Of a DNA stretch of 64,000 bases, positions 48,201 to 56,679 are shown piece by piece (position 1 is the stretch's first letter; each line of letters opens with the position of its first letter). Origin of the DNA: Segatella cerevisiae (lineage in GTDB: Bacteria; Bacteroidota; Bacteroidia; Bacteroidales; Bacteroidaceae). Where the stretch lies: assembly GCF_024054555.1 (NCBI RefSeq), contig NZ_JAMXLY010000013.1, positions 1 through 64,000 on the forward strand, written 5' to 3'. The notes under the pieces are model-generated. The model did not search any database. It saw nothing but the letters and a program-made list of their open reading frames with translations, and was not told the origin of the DNA. Position numbers and translations under genes: made by a program.

Positions 48201-48284
48201 TGCCTTGGTTGAGGTCTGTGCATGGATGGCCACTGGGGCAAAACATCCGAAAAATACGAGTTTAAATAATAACTGATTCTTCAT
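45231..48284 (-). CDS. Amidase_3-type N-acetylmuramoyl-L-alanine amidase split by a golvesin-like domain
   Basis: 1017 residues with a signal peptide (1-22). The zinc amidase motifs are present but spread out: His159 (PSHG), Glu187 (YTESY), His485 (AFHSDAG) and the catalytic Glu568 (LLELLSHENFAD). Between the second and third ligands, residues ~255-370 form a golvesin C-terminal-like beta domain (GGGTWIYLGTFAFRKG...GKVVLTNY as short marks). A fibronectin-III-like domain (~610-715) and a Rossmann-like C-terminal part (~720-1017) follow. Such proteins are often labelled 'xanthan lyase' because of the golvesin domain. The zinc motifs and neighbours favour cutting MurNAc-L-Ala bonds, which would open glycans to NamZ. 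Confidence 0.85.
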   Translation of the reverse strand: MKNQLLFKLVFFGCFAPVAIHAQTSTKAEYPVVESILNSYTKGVQTGKIKVNSIVSTNDTLNIFTSDNFSYVPFRNENYTSLIQKLKDSLSSQYTFKGIRLFTDNKSVADLIPRSCLPSKSKRPAFTNPSDIPLVTNLNRPYTPTRGLSGRHIAMWPSHGTYYELGLQRWEWQRARMLQTVEDKYTESYVLPYLVPMLENAGAIVMLPRERDTNPYEVIVDNDGHEATSPYQEINGRLPWKEGTTSGFAYLRKTYKDFENPFTEGTYRETETVNKKKDAGTITWTPDIPKDRDYAVYVSYKSLPNSTTQARYTVYHKDGKTTFSVNQTMGGGTWIYLGTFAFRKGRQGKVVLTNYAPKAGKTITADAIKFGGGMGNIARRADSDSIIPNTKSDRRTKRIPRNAYQPRIDYPYQVSGYPRFDEGARYWLQWAGIPDSVYSPTHGRDDYADDYKDRGTWVNYLAGGTKAVPDYKGLNIPVDLSLAFHSDAGTVYGDSIIGTLGIYDTQKYDGKFADGTSRMACHDLCDLVLSSITNDIRKLYEPKWTRRGMWDASYFEAWEPRVPAMLLELLSHENFADLRYGLDPRFQFSVSRAVYKGILRFLSDEYGYKYVVQPLPVDHFAVVMAGHDQVKLTWKAVNDTLEPTAVPEKYVVYKRIGNGDFDNGTVVKKPVFVCKIPTDQVVSFKVTAFNKGGESFPSEILSAGISSQSTVKPVLVINGFDRLSAPDDFRSSDDKEAGFLADIDNGVPYKTSINYVGKMKEFRRSIPWTDDDSGGFGDSYGNYERMTIAGNTFDYPALHGQAIMSAGYSFVSASKSAAVERELLNTDDYSAVDLILGKEKQTKLGRPGVTPIRFKTFDTDLQKAITTYCKNGGRIFASGSYIASDLWFNPLAPAKDSDKVFAQDILKYKWRVNRAAIDGKVKYSASPLTTKEGEFTYYNTPNEESYVVESPDAIEPADSCAYTALRYSENNLSAGIVFGGSEQDHWRTVVFGFPFESLKGDTARNALMKEILDFLLK

Positions 48285-48476
48285 TCTTTCACGTTTTATT
48301 CTTCCAAGAGTTGAATGGTTATTGATTGTCAGATATATATTTTGTGGAACATTGGTGGAAGTAAACAGACTTCTCTTCTCTTGAGTGTGAACGGTGTTTC
48401 AATGTGTTCAAGAGAGATGAGTGATGAATATCGGAAAACGCTCTCGTGACCATTAGTGCTATGCAACTCTTCGTAG
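48285..48476. other. Upstream region of the amidase gene
   Basis: About 190 bases between the amidase start and the box array. No clear minus-strand TAnnTTTG box was found, so whether the downstream genes have their own promoter is open. Confidence 0.4.
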
Positions 48477-48553
48477 TTTCTCGAAAGCCGGCTTCATCTT
48501 TCTCGAAAGTCAGCTTCTTCTTTCGAGAAACTAAGATCCTCTCTTTCTCGAGA
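48477..48553. repeat. Second array of TTTC[TC/GA]GAAA boxes with 22-23 bp period
   Basis: Boxes start at 48477 (TTTCTCGAAA), 48499 (TTTCTCGAAA), 48521 (TTTCGAGAAA) and 48544 (TTTCTCGAGA), 22, 22 and 23 bp apart. The first 17 bases (tcgtagtttctcgaaag) are identical to the first array at 16151. It lies between susD's terminator and the amidase gene. Confidence 0.9.
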
Positions 48554-48764
48554 GAGCCAGACCTTGTTACCGATTATTGATTGGTGCAGTCATTTTTCCT
48601 GACTCTTATTGATGGACACACGTTTTTTTATTTATAGTTCTGGAGAGTTGTCATCTTCTGAAAATTTCTACCTTGTTCACAGATAAGCGGGAAACCGCGG
48701 ATCATCATTTGTCGTATTATGAGCATTATTCTCTGATTTGAAGTTAATTCTGATACCTGTTGTC

Positions 48765-48808
48765 AAAAAAACAAGAGTTCAGGAACTCTGTAATCAGAGT
48801 CCCTGAAC
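48765..48808 (-). terminator. terminator after susD
   Basis: On the minus strand GTTCAGGGACTCTG pairs with CAGAGTTCCTGAAC (14 bp with one G-U) around AUUA, then five bases and a U7 run. On the plus strand the same position is a mismatch, which fixes the direction. It sits just after the susD stop and splits the block into two transcription units. Confidence 0.92.
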
Positions 48809-48814
48809 TGCCAT

Positions 48815-50539
48815 TTATTGTTTCTCCCAACCCGGGTTTTGTTGCATTTCTTTATTCAAATTCAATTCATTGCTCGGGATAGGATAAAGATAATATTTTG
48901 GATCAAAGGTGCGGGTCTTGCCTGCTGCGATGATATATTTGTCTTGATCTACCGTCATCGTGTTATTCGCTACATTGGACAGATTCGCTCCTCGGTTGAT
49001 GTTTGGATACTTTTGACTGTCTAGTTTGTCTAATTGGTGCCAGCGTACGAGATCCCAATATCTGTACCAGTTGTCGGTCATCAGTTCACAGCGTCTGCAA
49101 CGGCGGATCTCCCAAATGAGATTGCTGACTCCCATGTCGTTGGCAGGATCAGTTTCAGGCTGTAATGTGATATTCGGTACATCCGCACGCGCTTCCAGCA
49201 AGTTGACCGTCTTGTCCAAGTCACTTTGAGTGATGGTTCCCAATTCAGCCTTTGCTTCTGCCTCATTCAACAGAATTACAGCATACCAGTAGAGAGGCGC
49301 ATCGGTATAATTGGTGCTGACATTGTTGCGATAATAGGAATCAAGGGTAGTGTTATCAAACTTCCGGATGGTATAGCCGGTAGATGAAGTCATCAGTTGG
49401 GCTGCAGTCGGGAGATTGCCGTTTTCATCTAGTCGTGCCCAGCCATGCCCTTTGAAACAAATGATGGAGTCGATCAGGACACTGAGTCGTTTATCGCGAT
49501 TTTTTAACATACCTGAAATGGAATAGTCGCCGTTCTTGTTCTCCACGGCCTTGTCATCCTTATCTAGAGAAGTTGTAGCCAGAGGCTTTCCGTCCTTGAA
49601 TAGAAAAGCGTTGACGGCATCTTTCGTGATACCTAGTTGTTCACTGGAACTACTGGTATAGTCACAGAGACCGTGCATGACAATATCTTTTTCATAATTG
49701 CGGTAGAAAATGATTTCGGAATTGTTTGACAGGTCCAGGGAATTATAAATTTCACCATAGTTGGGCGTCAAACTGTATTTGCCGGTATTCATGATAGCTT
49801 CGGAAGCATTTTCTGATTCCAGCAGATATTTCTTTGCGCGGTCCAAATCAGGAGCTTTTCCATTGTCTGCCTGTGTCCGGTATTTACAGTAAGTGCCTTC
49901 ATAGAGACAGATGTCACTCTTCATCGCTTCAGCCATCTCCTTGCTCCATTTCGTCTTGTCACTGACATTGGATGGAAGTGTCGCAATTGCATAATTGAGG
50001 TCACTGAGAACTGAATCCATCACGACATCCCTATCGGTTCTTTTCCCGTAGACTTGGTCATCATCAATATCTGTGATGGGGTAATCAATCCATTGTACAT
50101 CACCATATTCACGTACGAGTTGATAGTATTTCCAAGCACGGTTCAGCCTGCTGATGGCGATATAACCATCTTTCTCTGATTGGGAAAGAGTGGAACTTTT
50201 GATTTCTTGAAGCAAGTAGTTTGCACGTCTTATTTCCGTGAATCCTCCCGACCAATAACTCGAAGTAGCAGGAATTGTGATAAAGCTCCAGTTGTCAAAG
50301 CTCGCATTTGCCTGATCATCACTGAGACTTGTGAAATAGAACCAACCAGATCCACCTCCATAACTGTATCCTACGTAGTTGTTGTAGAATTTATTGCAAT
50401 AACTTTGCACGTCATTTGAGTTATTCCAGAACTCAGGATTGTTTGTGAAAGTATCACGAGGATCCTTATCGAGAAAATCATTACAACTGGTGAATAGCAG
50501 CAGGAACGCTGCAAGTAGGTATATAATAGATTTTTTCAT
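48815..50539 (-). CDS. SusD-family surface glycan-binding lipoprotein
   Basis: A 574-residue SusD/RagB protein. The lipobox LFTSC gives a lipidated Cys19, followed by NDFLDKDPRD, the SusD N-terminal signature. The body is the TPR-rich SusD fold, ending with RRCELMTDNWYRYWDLVRWHQ and the YLYPIPSNELNLNKEMQQNPGW segment typical of the C-terminus. It caps the SusC channel at the cell surface and helps select cargo. It starts 30 bases after susC. Given the neighbours, peptidoglycan-derived glycans are the proposed ligand. Confidence 0.93.
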   Translation of the reverse strand: MKKSIIYLLAAFLLLFTSCNDFLDKDPRDTFTNNPEFWNNSNDVQSYCNKFYNNYVGYSYGGGSGWFYFTSLSDDQANASFDNWSFITIPATSSYWSGGFTEIRRANYLLQEIKSSTLSQSEKDGYIAISRLNRAWKYYQLVREYGDVQWIDYPITDIDDDQVYGKRTDRDVVMDSVLSDLNYAIATLPSNVSDKTKWSKEMAEAMKSDICLYEGTYCKYRTQADNGKAPDLDRAKKYLLESENASEAIMNTGKYSLTPNYGEIYNSLDLSNNSEIIFYRNYEKDIVMHGLCDYTSSSSEQLGITKDAVNAFLFKDGKPLATTSLDKDDKAVENKNGDYSISGMLKNRDKRLSVLIDSIICFKGHGWARLDENGNLPTAAQLMTSSTGYTIRKFDNTTLDSYYRNNVSTNYTDAPLYWYAVILLNEAEAKAELGTITQSDLDKTVNLLEARADVPNITLQPETDPANDMGVSNLIWEIRRCRRCELMTDNWYRYWDLVRWHQLDKLDSQKYPNINRGANLSNVANNTMTVDQDKYIIAAGKTRTFDPKYYLYPIPSNELNLNKEMQQNPGWEKQ

Positions 50540-50569
50540 ATTTCTAAATTTTTATGTTGTCTGTACTTG

Positions 50570-53500
50570 TTAGAGTGTGACCTGAACGCCGAATGACCAT
50601 GTTCTGGTAATCGGGTAGGTACGCCCCCATGTCCCATTGCCTAATCCGCCTTGGCCATCATTCATCTCAGGATCTACAGGTAGGTCTCCACTTCCTTTGT
50701 GAAGCAGGAACAAGTTGCTGCCACTGAAATAAACACGCAGCTTCTGCACATAGAATTTCTTGGAAAACAATTCCGGCAGCGTATAACCTAGGGTAATATT
50801 TTTCATCCTGAGGTAAGACATGTTAACGAGATATTTGGATTGTGGGTAATAGTTGTGGCTACCTCCGTAAGAAGCGAGGGCTGTTACATTCCCGGCAACC
50901 TCGTTGCCTGCATACAAACAAGGGAAGTCATTGCTTTCGCTGATATTCACGATTCCGTCAGCAGGATCGTAGACATTGTATTTGGTTTGATTTGAATAGA
51001 TGGCGAGATCAGCACTCCGCATTTCCGGAAAGACAAATGAGGACAGTGTCCACATATCACGCTTGCCGACGCCTTGGAAAAACAAGTCCAAATCAAAACC
51101 TTTGAAAGTACCGCCAATGTGGAAACTGTATTCATATCGGGGGAGTACATTCCCAATGACTTTCAAATCACCATGATCATCTACCGTTCCCTTTCCTCCA
51201 TCGATTTTTCCATCATTATTCAGGTCTTTGAATTTAATGTCTCCAGGACCATATACGAAGTTGTTGGTTTGTATGCCTGTTTGGTCAGCAACACCTTTCT
51301 TATAATTCCACGAACCATCTGCGTTTTGACCGTTGAAATCATTTTCTGTAAAGTAGCGGTCTGTTTCAAAGCCCCAAATATCTCCCCATGTTTCTCCTTG
51401 ATAGGCATAAGAACGGTCTTCTGTATGGCCGATCAACTTGGAGGTGTTGTTCCATTTGGTTACGACTGTCTTGGAATCCCCGATATTGAAATTGGCATAG
51501 AGTCCTAAACTCTTATTCAATTGTTTACGCCAACTTAAAGATATTTCCCAACCTCTAGTCCGGAGTTGGCCTGCGTTGGTATAAGGAGCTGAGTCTCCTA
51601 CAGCTGAAGGAAGGGCATTGCCCGGTGCCAGCATATCTTTAGTGGTCCGTTGATACCAGTCTGCAGTCAGGGAGAGTGCATCATTGAAGAAATCCAGGTC
51701 AACACCTGCGTCAAAGGTATAAATACGTTCCCAAGTTAACTGTGAGGATACCCAACTTGGCATATTGAATTGATTGACTTTTGCACCATCTCCATCCAAC
51801 CAGTAAAGGCTGCCTTGAGCTACAGGTGAAATTGTTGAGATGAACATATTGTCACCTACAGCTTCATTCCCGATCTCACCGTATGAGAGCCGCAGTTTAC
51901 CATTAGAGATATACTGATGGAGGTGATTCCAGTAAGGCTCTTCAGTGAATCGATAACCTAATGAACCTGAAGGGAAGAAAGCCCATTTGTCTCCTTGTGG
52001 AAATCTGGAACTGCCGTCATAGCGTCCATTGAGTTCCAAAAGATAGATGTCCTTGTAATTGTAATTGATTCGACCGAAATACCCGGCTGTAGAGCGGTCT
52101 CCTGTTGAGGCATCGATGGCAGCTTTGGTCATGTCTCCGTAGGCGAGATTCAATTGCGGATAATTTTCATCGTAAAGTTGGGTACGGAGCGCATCGAACA
52201 TATCAGATTTGTAGTCTTCTCCGTTGATACCCAGCATAACGCTGAGGTTGTGGACATTGTCCCAAACATGTGTATAGTTGAGATAAGCATTGGCAGTCCA
52301 TCTGTTGACCTTGATATTCTGACGGTAGGCATTCGTAGTTGACGGTTGAACGATATATTGCGGTTCCGTTCCCGTCCAGTTCATTCCATAAACGCTATGG
52401 TTACTGGAACTATAGTTGTAGTTGTCTACCTGGAAAGTATAGTCAGCATTTAATGTCAGATCCTTTGTGATATGTGCTGTCGCATAAGCATTCAGTTTAG
52501 TGACGTCATGGATGTCATAAATTCTGGATGCCTGCTTCTGCATGGCAATAACACGAAAGTCTTGGGGAGTACCGTTTGCATCATCCATGATCCCTGAAGG
52601 GATGAAAAATGACCCCCATCGCCAGATGTACTGATAAATATAGTTGTAGGCGTTGGCACTAGTCATGCGTCGACGTGTGAAATTAAAGCGGGTACCGATT
52701 GTTAACCAATCAGTGGCATCGGTCTTCAAATTGACCGTAGCATTGTATCTGTCAAGTTTCCCAGGATTAAATGCCATGACATCCTGTTTGTAATTATATC
52801 CTAAAGAAGTATAGAATGTCGTTTTACCGCTGGCTCCGGATATTGAGATGTTGTGGCTTGAAGAAGGTGCTGCGTCATTATACCAGATCTTCTGTAGATC
52901 ATAATCCGCATAATACATCGGCTGACCGTCAATGATGGCGTAGTCGCCTACATCACTGTCGCTCTTATAAGGGCGCATGACGCTATAACCTTTTTTACCA
53001 CTGTTTTGCTCTTTCCATTTCTCTGCGTAGGGAAGGAGCTTATCGAAGTACATGCCGAAGAGTTCTACTGAAGCCGCCCCAGCTCTGTTTTTTGCAGACA
53101 TGGCAGCATTGAGCTGGGTAGGTACATCCGGAAAGTTAGGGAGGACAGTAGCATCATCCCAACCGAAGTTGTTTTCATACTTCACTGAAATACGGTCTCC
53201 TTTGTTAGCTTGCTTTGTCGTAATCAGGATGACACCGAAAGCTGCACGACTGCCATAGATAGATGACGAAGCCGCATCCTTCAATACCGAGATAGAAGCG
53301 ATGTCATCTCCGTTAATCATAGTCAAGTCATCTGTAGGTACACCGTCCACGACGATAAGCGGGGATGAATTCTCACCGTTGGAGAGCGTTCCCAATCCTC
53401 GGATACGGATTGTAGGTTGCCCATTGATATCGCCACTTGTGTTAACTATAGAAAGTCCGGGAACAGCACCCTGAAGTGCTTTCGCAACATCTTGCTCAGG

Positions 53501-53929
53501 TCTGGAAGATAGGGTTTGGCTCAGGTCGACATTGGCGACAGACCCCGTCAGATCGACTTTCTTTTGCTGACCATAACCTACTGCCACGACCTCGTCCAGC
53601 ATGGCATTGTCTGTAGCCATCTGTATTTTCATGCCGTTAGTAGCTTTTACAACCACCGTCTTATAACCGAGGTAAGAAATTTGAATCCTAGTCCCGGGTG
53701 CAAGTTTTAGAGAGAAGTTACCGTCGGCATCGGTAATACTCCCCCTTGTACTTCCGATCTCGGTGATGCTCGCTCCTACGATCGGTTCTCCTTTTTCATC
53801 AACGACGCGTCCTTTTACAAAGGCGTTATCCTGTGTAACATCTTCTGGTGCAGGTGAAGCATATAGAAAACTATCTATAGCACCACATGACAAGAATGCT
53901 GCTACCATCAAAGCAAGTAGTCTTTTCAT
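50570..53929 (-). CDS. SusC-family TonB-linked outer membrane transporter
   Basis: A 1119-residue SusC/RagA receptor. The signal peptide covers ~1-24 and a carboxypeptidase-D regulatory domain ~35-112 (VKGRVVDEKGEPIVGASI). The TonB box and plug follow (LDEVVAVGYGQQKK, then IRIRGLGTL, PLIVVDGVP and VLKDAASSSIYGSRAAFGVI as separate short blocks), and then the barrel, ending in VQVTL. It imports oligomers too large for porins. No anti-sigma/sigma pair or hybrid sensor lies nearby, unlike many sugar loci. A 200-base gap separates it from the upstream transglutaminase-like gene and may hold a promoter. Confidence 0.95.
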   Translation of the reverse strand: MKRLLALMVAAFLSCGAIDSFLYASPAPEDVTQDNAFVKGRVVDEKGEPIVGASITEIGSTRGSITDADGNFSLKLAPGTRIQISYLGYKTVVVKATNGMKIQMATDNAMLDEVVAVGYGQQKKVDLTGSVANVDLSQTLSSRPEQDVAKALQGAVPGLSIVNTSGDINGQPTIRIRGLGTLSNGENSSPLIVVDGVPTDDLTMINGDDIASISVLKDAASSSIYGSRAAFGVILITTKQANKGDRISVKYENNFGWDDATVLPNFPDVPTQLNAAMSAKNRAGAASVELFGMYFDKLLPYAEKWKEQNSGKKGYSVMRPYKSDSDVGDYAIIDGQPMYYADYDLQKIWYNDAAPSSSHNISISGASGKTTFYTSLGYNYKQDVMAFNPGKLDRYNATVNLKTDATDWLTIGTRFNFTRRRMTSANAYNYIYQYIWRWGSFFIPSGIMDDANGTPQDFRVIAMQKQASRIYDIHDVTKLNAYATAHITKDLTLNADYTFQVDNYNYSSSNHSVYGMNWTGTEPQYIVQPSTTNAYRQNIKVNRWTANAYLNYTHVWDNVHNLSVMLGINGEDYKSDMFDALRTQLYDENYPQLNLAYGDMTKAAIDASTGDRSTAGYFGRINYNYKDIYLLELNGRYDGSSRFPQGDKWAFFPSGSLGYRFTEEPYWNHLHQYISNGKLRLSYGEIGNEAVGDNMFISTISPVAQGSLYWLDGDGAKVNQFNMPSWVSSQLTWERIYTFDAGVDLDFFNDALSLTADWYQRTTKDMLAPGNALPSAVGDSAPYTNAGQLRTRGWEISLSWRKQLNKSLGLYANFNIGDSKTVVTKWNNTSKLIGHTEDRSYAYQGETWGDIWGFETDRYFTENDFNGQNADGSWNYKKGVADQTGIQTNNFVYGPGDIKFKDLNNDGKIDGGKGTVDDHGDLKVIGNVLPRYEYSFHIGGTFKGFDLDLFFQGVGKRDMWTLSSFVFPEMRSADLAIYSNQTKYNVYDPADGIVNISESNDFPCLYAGNEVAGNVTALASYGGSHNYYPQSKYLVNMSYLRMKNITLGYTLPELFSKKFYVQKLRVYFSGSNLFLLHKGSGDLPVDPEMNDGQGGLGNGTWGRTYPITRTWSFGVQVTL

Positions 53930-54131
53930 AAGCTCTTTTTAAATTGGTTACTATTAAGTATGGTTATCGTTAGTTCAATTGAAAGTACTCGCCATTTTAC
54001 TTGACTTAACATTAAATAAACTTTGTGTACAAAGATTGATTTTTTTCTGAATATAAACAAGAAAAATATGTTAAAGTATAGATTTTTGTTAAGATTATCC
54101 TTTTAACATTCCATTTACTCGTGACGAATTC

Positions 54132-55460
54132 CTAATTTGTCGATTTTATAACCGAAAGTTTCCAGTGCCAGTTATCAAAATATACGTTACCTCCTTTCCA
54201 TTCAACTTCACCTCTTTGGAAATCGACTGTTTCACTACGGGGGTATGTCTTTTCCGGATATAAAGGCATACTGAAGTCGGAATTGACGACCAGTCTCCAT
54301 GAATCGATGCCACCCAGAAAGAAATAGGTCTCTTTGTCATTCTTTGCATAACAGGGAATTCCGAATGACATGTCTGCAGGTACCCATCCTGCGCCTTCGA
54401 AATAGAGTTCTCCCCAGTCGTGCAGATTTTCATATTGGGGGTGCATCATGAATCCGCTTTCAAAATGTGCAGGTATACCACTGATGCGGCATAGCGTCAG
54501 AAAGAGCAGTGTCACTTGACCACAGTCGCCATGATGATTCTCCAATACGTATTCGGGGATGTTTGATATGGTGGAATATTCACGTGCTGAGGCCCATGGG
54601 AAATGAGCGTTGATCCAAGTGAATATCTTTCTTGCCTTGAGTAGGGGATTGTCGGTGCCTTGTGTCAGACTGTCGGCTAGTTGCCGAAGGCGGGGCGTAA
54701 AAACGATGTGCTTGTCACGCTCTGATGTATAGGTCTTGTATAGTGGACTGTCTTTTTGATAGGGCTGAATATCTTCAGGTTTCAAGTCAAACCAACTCCC
54801 GAAGGATGTAAATTCAAAAGTCTCGGAAAAAACTGTAGGTTCACCCTTTATCGCCTTCTTCTCCATATATAATGATGAATGAGCAGAATTCTCAGGAGAC
54901 AAGATATAACTCTTCTCACTGGCATTGAGCAACTTGACATCCTTTTGTCGCTGTATGTCACGACGTGGAAAAGGCATCCAGCATCTTACGATTTCTCCTT
55001 CCGGTACGGCATCAGCATTCACTGTAATGGTGTAGGTGATACGCATATGCTTGGGCTCTGCCAGATGTAAAGGATGGTGTGGGGCCTCACGGATAATAAG
55101 TGGGACATTCGTTTGATCTACCGTCTCATACCCGTTCTTTGCTATACCGTCCTTCGATTCTTTTATCTTCCGGCAGGATGGGTCAATAAGGAAAAGATTT
55201 GAAGCAGCGTTATGGAAATAGAGTTTCTTCCCATCAATTATTCTCGCTTCTAATGCTCCCGTCTTTTCCCAATTATCCATTTGCTGGTCGGAAACATCTG
55301 GAATATACTGCCGGATGTAAGTCTTGACCTCTTCACGAGTTTTGTTGAAATCATATAGGAGTCTGTGATGCAAATCAGACTCCCAATGGTAGTTTTCGGC
55401 AGGGAGTAAAGTCGATACCAAACATGCTGAGACCATAAGTAGAATTTGTCTTGTGTTCAT
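54132..55460 (-). CDS. exported transglutaminase-like (papain-fold) protein
   Basis: 442 residues with a signal peptide (1-21). The Cys-His-Asp triad of transglutaminase-like cysteine hydrolases is visible: Cys313 in HHGDCGQV, His347 in NLHDWGEL and Asp363 in PADMSFG. The N-terminal ~300 residues resemble the immunoglobulin-like region that usually precedes this domain. In this family such enzymes usually hydrolyse peptide or isopeptide bonds. Lying between susC and the epimerase gene, it may trim stem peptides in the periplasm. Substrate unknown. Confidence 0.8.
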   Translation of the reverse strand: MNTRQILLMVSACLVSTLLPAENYHWESDLHHRLLYDFNKTREEVKTYIRQYIPDVSDQQMDNWEKTGALEARIIDGKKLYFHNAASNLFLIDPSCRKIKESKDGIAKNGYETVDQTNVPLIIREAPHHPLHLAEPKHMRITYTITVNADAVPEGEIVRCWMPFPRRDIQRQKDVKLLNASEKSYILSPENSAHSSLYMEKKAIKGEPTVFSETFEFTSFGSWFDLKPEDIQPYQKDSPLYKTYTSERDKHIVFTPRLRQLADSLTQGTDNPLLKARKIFTWINAHFPWASAREYSTISNIPEYVLENHHGDCGQVTLLFLTLCRISGIPAHFESGFMMHPQYENLHDWGELYFEGAGWVPADMSFGIPCYAKNDKETYFFLGGIDSWRLVVNSDFSMPLYPEKTYPRSETVDFQRGEVEWKGGNVYFDNWHWKLSVIKSTN

Positions 55461-55550
55461 TCCGAATCAATTTCTTCTAGAATATTCAAATAGGTTCAGA
55501 CTGGGAACAAGCAGCCTTTACACCTATTTATATATTAGGGAAACGTGCTT

Positions 55551-56636
55551 TTAATCTTCTATCTTTCTTATACCGATGCCGGGGCTGTCAGGTAGGAATA
55601 TTTTTCCTCCGATGACCTGCATACCTACGAAACGGTCGTTGGCGATGAGAAGATTCCCGTCAAGGTCGGCAAAATCAACTGCTGGAGAGAGTTGTGCGGC
55701 GGCACTGACTGCGCAAGAAGTCTCTGTCATACAACCGACCATGACTTTCATGTTTCTTGCACGTGCATAGTTGATCATCTTCCAGGCTTCTCTCATACCC
55801 GTACATTTCATGAGTTTGATGTTAATACCGGAATAGACTCCCTCCGTATCCTTTATGTCCTTCAACCGTTGTACAGCTTCATCGGCAAAGGTAGGCAGGG
55901 GACTGTGTTCCGTCAGCCACGTCATATCATCAATTTGTTCTTTAGGCATCGGTTGTTCTACCATGACAATGCCTTTTTCTTTAAGCCAGCAGATCATGTC
56001 AAGAGCTTTCTCGCGGTCTTTCCAACCTTGGTTGACATCGACGGCAATGGGAAGGTCTGTCACGGTGCGTATGGTATCAATCAACTCTTTGTCGTGGTCA
56101 CTGCCTAATTTTACTTTCAGAATATTGAATTGACCGGCACATTCCCTCGTCTTCGTCTTTACCATTTCCGGACTGTCAATGCCTATGGTAAAGGTCGTCG
56201 AAGGCGCCTTGTCGCGATTCAGTCCCCATATCTTGTACCACGGAGCACCCAGCATTTTTCCTACGAGGTCATGAAGGGCAATGTCAATGGCGGCTTTTGC
56301 TGCCGTGTCTCCTGGCGAAAGACTGTCCACATAACTCAGAATATCTTCCATCTGAAAGGGGTCATGAAACTGACTTAAATCTGTCTTTTTGAGAAATGCG
56401 GTGACGCTTTCTACTGATTGCCCCAGATATTGGGGCATAGAAGCTTCTCCAAATCCCTTGATGCCATCATATTCTATTTCTAATTGGACGTCCGGAGTTG
56501 TCGTACGCGAATAAGAAGAAACGGTAAAGACATGCTTTAGTTTCAGTTCATAAGGGTAAAAACTCAGTTTAAGATAGTCGTCTTTCCCTTTGTGATTAAT
56601 GTTGATAGAAGGGTTTTCTGTTTGATCCATTGCCAT
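55551..56636 (-). CDS. ykfB: L-Ala-D/L-Glu (dipeptide) epimerase
   Basis: A 361-residue enolase-superfamily enzyme. The acid/base lysines are in KVK (K174, K176) and INIKLMK (K274); metal ligands are Asp200 (AVDVNQG), Glu227 (VEQPM) and Asp252 (FADEAV). The DFADLDG end (321-327) is the dipeptide-binding mark of L-Ala-D/L-Glu epimerases. It turns L-Ala-D-Glu, made when an NlpC/P60 enzyme cuts stem peptides, into L-Ala-L-Glu for normal peptidases. The gene for such an endopeptidase is 43 bases upstream in transcription order. No signal peptide is evident, so it is cytoplasmic. Confidence 0.92.
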   Translation of the reverse strand: MAMDQTENPSININHKGKDDYLKLSFYPYELKLKHVFTVSSYSRTTTPDVQLEIEYDGIKGFGEASMPQYLGQSVESVTAFLKKTDLSQFHDPFQMEDILSYVDSLSPGDTAAKAAIDIALHDLVGKMLGAPWYKIWGLNRDKAPSTTFTIGIDSPEMVKTKTRECAGQFNILKVKLGSDHDKELIDTIRTVTDLPIAVDVNQGWKDREKALDMICWLKEKGIVMVEQPMPKEQIDDMTWLTEHSPLPTFADEAVQRLKDIKDTEGVYSGINIKLMKCTGMREAWKMINYARARNMKVMVGCMTETSCAVSAAAQLSPAVDFADLDGNLLIANDRFVGMQVIGGKIFLPDSPGIGIRKIED

Positions 56637-56679
56637 AACTTTTCGCCACTATTCCCCGGCCTTTGAAGGTCAGAGGCTG

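Noticed and set aside
45231..48284. Xanthan lyase
   Set aside because: The label would rest only on the golvesin-like domain; zinc-amidase ligands and the operon context point to peptidoglycan.
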